Positions 58,118 through 64,000 of a stretch of DNA of 64,000 nt are shown here, piece after piece. The translations under genes were made by a program, and so were the position numbers. Position 1 is the first letter of the stretch, and each line of letters starts with the position of its first letter. Under the pieces are notes generated by a model. It did no database searches, had not been told where the DNA came from, and saw only the letters and a program-made list of their open reading frames with translations. This DNA comes from Garcia nutans (taxonomy: Eukaryota > Streptophyta > Magnoliopsida > Malpighiales > Euphorbiaceae), in assembly GCA_947685225.1 (NCBI GenBank), contig CANTUV010000004.1, positions 16,089,001-16,153,000 of the forward strand, given 5' to 3'.

Positions 58118-59252
58118 TAAGACAAATCATGCTAATGTTATGTTTTAATGCAATGCAATGCCATACATATTATTAATAAACACACAACATAAGTGAGAAG
58201 CTACATCTTTGAATGTCACCACTCATAATCATATAAGCATATCATATTTCAACATACTTTTACATTTCATAAACCACAATATATGAACATGTTACATTGC
58301 AACATCCTTCCATATTCCTCATTTATCAATCATATTATCATTCATGAATCACATTAAACAAAGACAAGCATGGGCCCAAAATACACTAATATGCCATTCA
58401 ATTTTCAGAGTTAATGCTTTGGTTTTATTATCACATTTATCAATATCATATACCCAACTAGGCTTCAAGGATTAGGTTCAACCAAGCTTCAAGGGGAGCA
58501 AAGCATGCTAAGTTTCAACCCAACTTGGCTTCAAGAACCAAACCCAACCTAGCTTCAAGGGTGGTAACATCTCAATTAGGCTTCAAGGATTCAATCCAAC
58601 CTAACTTCAAGAGATTGTTACACTTATTAGGCATGCCACCAACAACAAACTCTGAAAATGGAATAACACATTAGCCACACAAGTCATTTATTATTTAATT
58701 ATCATTTCCATTCTCAATTCTCATCATAGCCAAAAACAATGGCCTCATATCACATATAAGTTACCATAGCCAATCAAAATGGCATTATATTCCATCACAT
58801 TTCAAATCACATTACAATACTTCATCTTTCAAATACACAATCATATCCTCAACATATCCATCACATTATTCATATAGCATTATTGATATAAACATAACAA
58901 AACACATTACTCATCACATAAGTCACAATACATGAAATATCACATAGTATCATATGCATTACCATTATCATCATATATATGATCAATCTCAACTTCATAT
59001 GCATCACCAATGCAATGTCACATGTATGCATCAACACAAGATTTGTACTTACCTCAATCACAAGTCACACAACCCTAAACACCTTCTTTCTTCCAAAGTC
59101 CTTCACTTCCCAAAACTAGGGCAATTCACCTTCTTTCAAAACCTAATACAAAACAATGATGAACCATATCAAATCCCATACAATTTATCACTTGATAACC
59201 TTCTCTTAGACCTTTAGATCTTAATTAACACTCCAACAACACACAATATAGC

Positions 59253-59395
59253 CCACGGCCGTGGCCACCTCAATCCCCACGGGCGTGGGATAAGAAATGG
59301 AACTGCCTCCCATACTTCCATCCTCCACGGCCATGGCACCAAATGCCAACAAATGGCCACGGCCATGGCCAACCAAGGCCACGGGCGTGGCATCA
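59253..59395 (-). repeat. CACGGCCGTGG / CACGGGCGTGG motifs in F LTR
   Basis: Five to six occurrences alternating CACGGCCGTGG, CACGGGCGTGG and CACGGCCATGG, a variant of the arrays in I, C and H2. Confidence 0.75.
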
Positions 59396-60188
59396 AAAAG
59401 GCTACTGCCTTCGGCCAAATTCCCATTACCAAGTCCAAAATTCCAACAAACACCAACAACAAGAAGATCTTTGAAAATAATGAAGCAAACACAAGGAAAA
59501 CATCATGTAACACTTCAAAACCCTAAAACAATTTCAACTCCAACACTTCCAACAACAACACCTCTTAAACCTCTTCACTTAAAATCAAAAACAACATTTA
59601 AAAACTCATCACAAACACATATAATCATCATCTCAACAAACCAAAATTCATTTCCAACTCCACTTTAAAAGAACAAAAGAAAATCAAGAGAAAGGACTTA
59701 CCAAAGTTGATGAATTTCACAAATCTTCCACTTAATTCCTTGAATCTCCTTTCAATTTGAGTTTAGAACTTTAAACCCTCTCTAGCTCTTTCTCTTCTTC
59801 AATGGCCGGCACACACATGAGAAAAGACAAGAAAATAAACTCAAGTCAACCACTTCTTCTTCTTTTAATCTCCACCATGCAATTCCTACAAGGAAAATTA
59901 CCAAAACACCCTTAACCATTTGTTCTAGCTTTTGTCCCTTGCATACCCATATATGTAATTTCACATATCCCATAAAAATATCTCTCTTCCATTGACCTTG
60001 CATTTGACCAACTTATATGTTATATATATTAACATATAAACAACATATACACTTTTCTCTAAACCCTATTTTCTTTCCAATTTCTTTCCTTCTCACATAA
60101 CATATACATTCAATCCAATTTAAAACAACAACAACAACAACAACATAGCAACATTCAAAACTTCTAGGGCATATATGGGGATATTACA

Positions 60189-60201
60189 ATTCTCCCCCTC
60201 T
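60189..60201 (-). promoter_or_regulatory. Polypurine tract of element F
   Basis: Minus strand AGAGGGGGAGAAT next to the LTR start TGTAATATCC. Confidence 0.9.
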
Positions 60202-60234
60202 AAAAAGAAATTTCGTCCTCGAAATTACCTGATA

Positions 60235-60729
60235 TCAAGTCTGAAACAACTGAGGATATTGATCTCGCATGGTTTGCTCACTTTCCCAAGTTGCCTCTTC
60301 TTTAGCATGATTCTTCCATAGAACCTTCACCAATGGCACTCTTTTGTTTCTCAACTCTTTCACATCACGTGCCAAGATATGAATTGGTTCCTCTTCATAT
60401 GACATATCTGGACTCACTTCAATTGATTCAATTGACAACACATGAGATGGATCCGATCTGTACTTCCTCAACATCGAAACATGGAATACATTATGAATAC
60501 GATCCAACTCAGGTGGTAAAGCAAGTCGATACGCAACTGGCCCAACTCTTTCCAAAACTTCATACGGTCCAATGAAACGAGGACTCAATTTTCCTTTTCG
60601 ACCAAACCTCAATATCTTCTTCCATGGAGATACTTTCAAGAATACCTTATCTCCAACATCAAACTCTATGTCTCTCCTTTTCAGATCTGCATAAGACTTT
60701 TGTCGGTCTGAAGCTGCTTTCAACCTCCC
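60235..60729 (-). CDS. C-terminal integrase tail and chromodomain of element F, downstream of a stop
   Basis: In the same frame as the main pol ORF and separated from it only by a TGA at 60730-60732. Encodes the integrase C-terminal region (FIGPYEVLERVGPVAYRLAL) and a chromodomain-like end (VKELRNKRVPLVKVLW, EEATWESE, YPQLF), ending at TGA 60235-60237. Chromodomains of this kind target insertion to heterochromatin. The start of this segment is not an independent start codon; it would be made only by readthrough, or in sibling copies without the stop. The first classical chromodomain aromatic residue is not evident, as in the group II type of Tekay elements (family knowledge). Confidence 0.85.
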   Translation of the reverse strand, partial: GRLKAASDRQKSYADLKRRDIEFDVGDKVFLKVSPWKKILRFGRKGKLSPRFIGPYEVLERVGPVAYRLALPPELDRIHNVFHVSMLRKYRSDPSHVLSIESIEVSPDMSYEEEPIHILARDVKELRNKRVPLVKVLWKNHAKEEATWESEQTMRDQYPQLFQT

Positions 60730-63700
60730 TCAAATCAACTTCACTTTCTCTTCAGTTTCTTGAATCAAATCAGGCCCAATTAACTTACTTTCACCAAGTT
60801 CATTCCAACACAGAGGTGTCTTACACCGTCTACCATACAATGCTTCGAATGGTGCCATACCAATGCTGGATTGATGACTGTTGTTGTAAGCAAACTCCAC
60901 AAGAGGTAGAAATCTGTCCCAACTTCCAGAGAAATCAATGATACAGCTTCTCAACATGTCCTCAATAATCTGTATCACCCTCTCTGACTGTCCATCCGTT
61001 TGTGGATGAAAAGCAGTGCTGAAATGCAGTCGAGAACCCAAAGCTCCATGCAAACTCTTCCAAAATCTTGAAGTAAACCTGGGATCTCGATCGGACACTA
61101 AAGAAGTTGGAACGCCATGCAATCTCACAATCTCATGGATATACAACTCAGCCAACCTCTCCAAAGAGTAATCCATCCGAACCGAAAGGAAATGAGCTGT
61201 CTTGGTCAATCTATCCACAATCACCCAAATAGCATCATGCTTCCTTTGTGTCAATGGTAAACCAGACACAAAATCCATTGTCACTCTTTCCCACTTCCAT
61301 TCAGGCATTGACAACGGTTGAAGCAACCCTGTTGGAACTTGATGCTCTGCTTTTACCTTCTGACATGTGAGACATTTTGATACAAACTCAGCAATGTCTC
61401 TCTTCAAACCAAACCACCAGTAATGCTGTCTCAAATCATGATACATCTTGGTATTGCCCGGATGTATAGCAAATACTGACTGATGTGCTTCTTCCAAAAT
61501 GATCTTTTTCAAATCAGCATCATCGGGTACACACAATCTATTCTTAAACCAGAGGCTCCCATCACTTTTCACAACAAAATCTCTACTCTTTCCATTCTGA
61601 CAATCTGAAATAATCTTCTGAATCTTCTTATCAGCCAACTGAGCCTCTTTGATCTGATCCAATAAAACTGGTTTCACATGCAGCTGTGCCAACAATGCAC
61701 CATCATCACAAGATACAAAACTAGCACACAATGCTCTCAACTCAACAAGCAACGAGAGCGAGTAAACAGTTAAACCAGCTAAAGACTTCCGACTCAAGGC
61801 ATCAGCAACAACATTTGCTTTACCTGGATGATAATCAATCAAACAGTCGTAGTCTTTAATCAATTCCAACCATCTCCTCTGTCGAAGATTGAGCTCTTTT
61901 TGGACACCCAAATATTTCAAGCTTTTGTGATCAGTGTAGATGAAACATTTCTCCCCAAACAGATAATGGCGCCAAATCTTCAATGCAAACACAATGGCTG
62001 CCAATTCCAAATCATGGGTTGGATAGTTAAGCTCATGCGGTTTCAACTGACGAGATGCATAAGCTATAACTTTACCTTCCTGCATCAGCACACAACCCAA
62101 ACCATTATGTGAAGCATCACTGAAGATCACATATGGTTTGCCTTCCACAGGTAAAGTAAGGACAGGCGCTTGAGTCAGCATATCTCTCAACTGCTCAAAT
62201 CTAGCCTGACACTGATCTGTCCACACAAATCTCACCCCCTTACGAAGCAATCTGGTGAGTGGAGTAGCTATCAAAGAAAATCCTTTCACAAACCGTCGGT
62301 AATAGCCTGCCAAACCCAGAAAACTTCTAACCTCTGTCACAGACTTGGGTGGACTCCAATTCAAAATAGCTTCAACTTTACTCGGATCAACTCTAATGCC
62401 TTCTGCTGAAACTATATGTCCGAGAAAAGCTACTTGATTCAACCAGAACTCACACTTCGACAGTTTAGCAAACAACTGCTTTTCTCTCAAAATCTGCAAC
62501 ACAATCCGCAGATGCTTGTCATGTTCCTCCTCATTCCGCGAATACACCAATATATCATCAATGAAAACCACCACAAACTGATCCAGATAGGGCCTAAACA
62601 CCCTATTCATCAAGTCCATAAAAGCTGCAGGTGCATTCGTCAGACCAAAAGGCATAACTAAAAATTCATAATGCCCATACCTAGTCCAAAAGGCGGTCTT
62701 AGGAACATCTTCAGCTTTGACCCTTAACTGATGGTACCCAGATCTCAAATCAATCTTGGAGAACACTGATGCTCCTTTCAATTGATCAAAGAGATCATCA
62801 ATTCTAGGCAAAGGATATTTATTTTTAATGGTCACCTTGTTCAATTGCCTATAATCGATGCACAATCTCATAGTACCATCTTTCTTCTTCACAAATAGCA
62901 CAGGAGCTCCCCACGGAGAAACACTAGGGCGAATAAATCCTTTATCCAACAACTCCTGTAATTGCACTTTTAACTCCCTCAACTCTGCTGGTGCCATTCT
63001 ATATGGAGTAATAGAGATAGGAGCTGTACCAGGCAACAATTCAATACCGAACTCCACCTCTCTCTCAGGAGGCAATCCTGGCAACTCCTCTGGGAATACA
63101 TCTGGGAACTCTGCAACTGTGGCTATACTATCAATAGGAGAACCTCTTACTCTAGTATCTACCACATGAGCAAGATAGGCTTCACACCCCTTTCTAATCA
63201 ACCTCCTAGCTGCAACAGCTGAAACAAACAAGGATGCTAGCTGTTCCTGCTCATTAGATACTATTACCTCTCTACCATCACCAGTTCTCAAAATAACAAC
63301 CTTCTTTTTACAATCCACCACATCTCCATGTCTGGATAACCAATCCATGCCTAGGATCACATCATATTCCTTAAATGGCATCTCAATTAAATCTCCAAGG
63401 AACTCCTCACCTTGCACCACTACTGCACTATCTTTGTGCACTTTACTAACAATCACACTATGCCCTAACGGATTTGTCACCAACACATCAAACCCTAGGG
63501 ACTCAGCATGCACATCAGATACATGCAAAACAGATGCACTAATATATGAATGTGTGGAACCCGGATCAATCAAAGCAAGTACTGAAGTATCTAATAAAGA
63601 AAAAGTACCAGCTATGACTGCCGAAGCATCTGGCTGTCTCTGCATAAAATACATCCTCTGGGAAGATCCAACCTCCTCTGGTCTACTCTCCCTGGATGTA

Positions 63701-64000
63701 GCACCTCCTCTAGAACTGAACCCCGGTCTGCCTCCTCTGCTAACACCTCTGCCTCCTCGGCCTCCCCTCACATTAGATCGAGAAGCTACAGTATCAACTG
63801 ACATCTGCTCTTGCCTCTCAGGACAATCTCTTACAAAGTGATCAGGTGATCCACATCTGAAACAAACCCCGGCTACACCAGCCTTCCAACAAGGACCACC
63901 GTGTGGCCTACCACAATGGATGCAGATGGGTAAGGTGGATCTCTGAATCATAGGGGTCGGAGCGCTTGCCACTGAAGCTGCAGGTCTAAATCTCTGCCTC
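60730..64000 (-). CDS. gag C-terminus and pol polyprotein of element F (Tekay/Del-like), partial
   Basis: Open from the window edge to a TGA at 60730-60732; the true start is outside the window. Residues counted from 63972. Gag end: CX2CX3HX3C at 17-28 and zinc knuckle CX2CX4HX4C at 37-50. Protease active site LIDPGSTHSYI at about 134-144 (DPG instead of DSG/DTG; C has the same). RT about 300-500 with D408 in KIDLRSGYHQ and D472-D473 in VVFIDDIL. RNase H about 610-720 with D619, E656 and D681. Integrase zinc-binding H830, H837, C867, C870; catalytic D900, D961 and E997 (spacing 60 and 35). Domain order protease-RT-RNaseH-integrase is Ty3/gypsy. No frameshift seen. Compared with C, the stop arises at a codon that is CGG in C (60730-60732), a change consistent with CpG decay. 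Confidence 0.93.
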   Translation of the reverse strand, partial: RQRFRPAASVASAPTPMIQRSTLPICIHCGRPHGGPCWKAGVAGVCFRCGSPDHFVRDCPERQEQMSVDTVASRSNVRGGRGGRGVSRGGRPGFSSRGGATSRESRPEEVGSSQRMYFMQRQPDASAVIAGTFSLLDTSVLALIDPGSTHSYISASVLHVSDVHAESLGFDVLVTNPLGHSVIVSKVHKDSAVVVQGEEFLGDLIEMPFKEYDVILGMDWLSRHGDVVDCKKKVVILRTGDGREVIVSNEQEQLASLFVSAVAARRLIRKGCEAYLAHVVDTRVRGSPIDSIATVAEFPDVFPEELPGLPPEREVEFGIELLPGTAPISITPYRMAPAELRELKVQLQELLDKGFIRPSVSPWGAPVLFVKKKDGTMRLCIDYRQLNKVTIKNKYPLPRIDDLFDQLKGASVFSKIDLRSGYHQLRVKAEDVPKTAFWTRYGHYEFLVMPFGLTNAPAAFMDLMNRVFRPYLDQFVVVFIDDILVYSRNEEEHDKHLRIVLQILREKQLFAKLSKCEFWLNQVAFLGHIVSAEGIRVDPSKVEAILNWSPPKSVTEVRSFLGLAGYYRRFVKGFSLIATPLTRLLRKGVRFVWTDQCQARFEQLRDMLTQAPVLTLPVEGKPYVIFSDASHNGLGCVLMQEGKVIAYASRQLKPHELNYPTHDLELAAIVFALKIWRHYLFGEKCFIYTDHKSLKYLGVQKELNLRQRRWLELIKDYDCLIDYHPGKANVVADALSRKSLAGLTVYSLSLLVELRALCASFVSCDDGALLAQLHVKPVLLDQIKEAQLADKKIQKIISDCQNGKSRDFVVKSDGSLWFKNRLCVPDDADLKKIILEEAHQSVFAIHPGNTKMYHDLRQHYWWFGLKRDIAEFVSKCLTCQKVKAEHQVPTGLLQPLSMPEWKWERVTMDFVSGLPLTQRKHDAIWVIVDRLTKTAHFLSVRMDYSLERLAELYIHEIVRLHGVPTSLVSDRDPRFTSRFWKSLHGALGSRLHFSTAFHPQTDGQSERVIQIIEDMLRSCIIDFSGSWDRFLPLVEFAYNNSHQSSIGMAPFEALYGRRCKTPLCWNELGESKLIGPDLIQETEEKVKLI

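Larger units (their letters stand above)
57663..60188 (-). mobile_element. Element F: 3' LTR (Tekay/Del-like)
   Basis: 2526 bp, on + from TGTAATACCCCCACATCC to GGGGATATTACA. Preceded by ATGTA, the presumed TSD. Twin hairpin at 58081-58117, CTTCAAGG repeats (58455-58620), CACGGCCGTGG repeats (59253-59395), a GGCCGGC string near 59803. Confidence 0.92.

Noticed and set aside
59297..59668. Open frame of 123 codons in the F LTR
   Set aside because: Proline/threonine-rich, over the CACGGCCGTGG repeats and antisense to the element; not conserved in H2.
62858..63841. Plus-strand open frames in F (62858-63169, 63347-63841)
   Set aside because: Shadows on the strand opposite the pol ORF.

Overview
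The window looks like plant nuclear DNA, most likely eudicot pericentromeric or other heterochromatic sequence. It is AT-rich and has no intact cellular gene. Nearly every base can be assigned to LTR retrotransposons inserted into one another. Letters A to K are my own labels. Assignments rest on motifs, on comparing copies within the window, and on target-site duplications (TSDs) read by eye.

Two element types dominate. (1) A Ty3/gypsy chromovirus of the Tekay/Del type: LTRs of about 2.5-3.1 kb beginning TGTAATA or TGTAACA and ending TTACA, an initiator-tRNA-Met primer site, a gag-protease-RT-RNaseH-integrase-chromodomain polyprotein and an AGAGGGGGAGAA polypurine tract. Copies are C (decayed, + strand), F (nearly intact, - strand, runs off the right end) and three solo LTRs: I, H1 and H2. 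(2) A gag-only, apparently non-autonomous Tat/Ogre-like family: LTRs of about 2.1-2.2 kb ending CGCTCACA, a primer site of the form GTGGCAACTCCACTGGGGA, a leader, a gag relic, 3-4 kb of repeat-rich non-coding DNA, a GGGGGCAAA polypurine tract and no recognisable pol. Copies are A and G (+) and B, D and E (-), plus an LTR K. A, B and E carry a long gag. D and G carry a short gag without the capsid core.

Layout: A occupies 1-9862, with solo LTR I inside its 3' LTR. A lies in the 3' LTR of B. B runs 9863-46543 and contains LTR K and element C. C runs 19668-46103, and its 5' LTR is split by D (21093-37384). D's leader is split by solo LTR H1 (28979-34624), which is split by solo LTR H2 (30559-33131). 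B lies in the 3' LTR of E (46544-51921). E's leader is split by G (51922-57504), which is split by an LTR fragment J (57505-57662) and then by F (57663-64000). The insertion order E, B, C, D, H1, H2 gives six levels, with 5-bp TSDs at four junctions on the chain (D and H2 perfect; C and H1 with one mismatch) and a perfect one for I.

The most notable contents are: an intron-containing fragment of a plant mobile domain (PMD, MAIN/MAIL1-type) gene with its own TATA box carried antisense inside D; three consecutive hairpins of identical architecture with compensatory base changes in the Tat-like LTRs; a twin hairpin with a CpG-rich stem in the Tekay-like LTRs; U3 inverted repeats that keep pairing while their sequence changes; and a 27-bp minisatellite with one to six copies in different elements. 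I saw no tRNA, rRNA, CRISPR or prokaryotic features.
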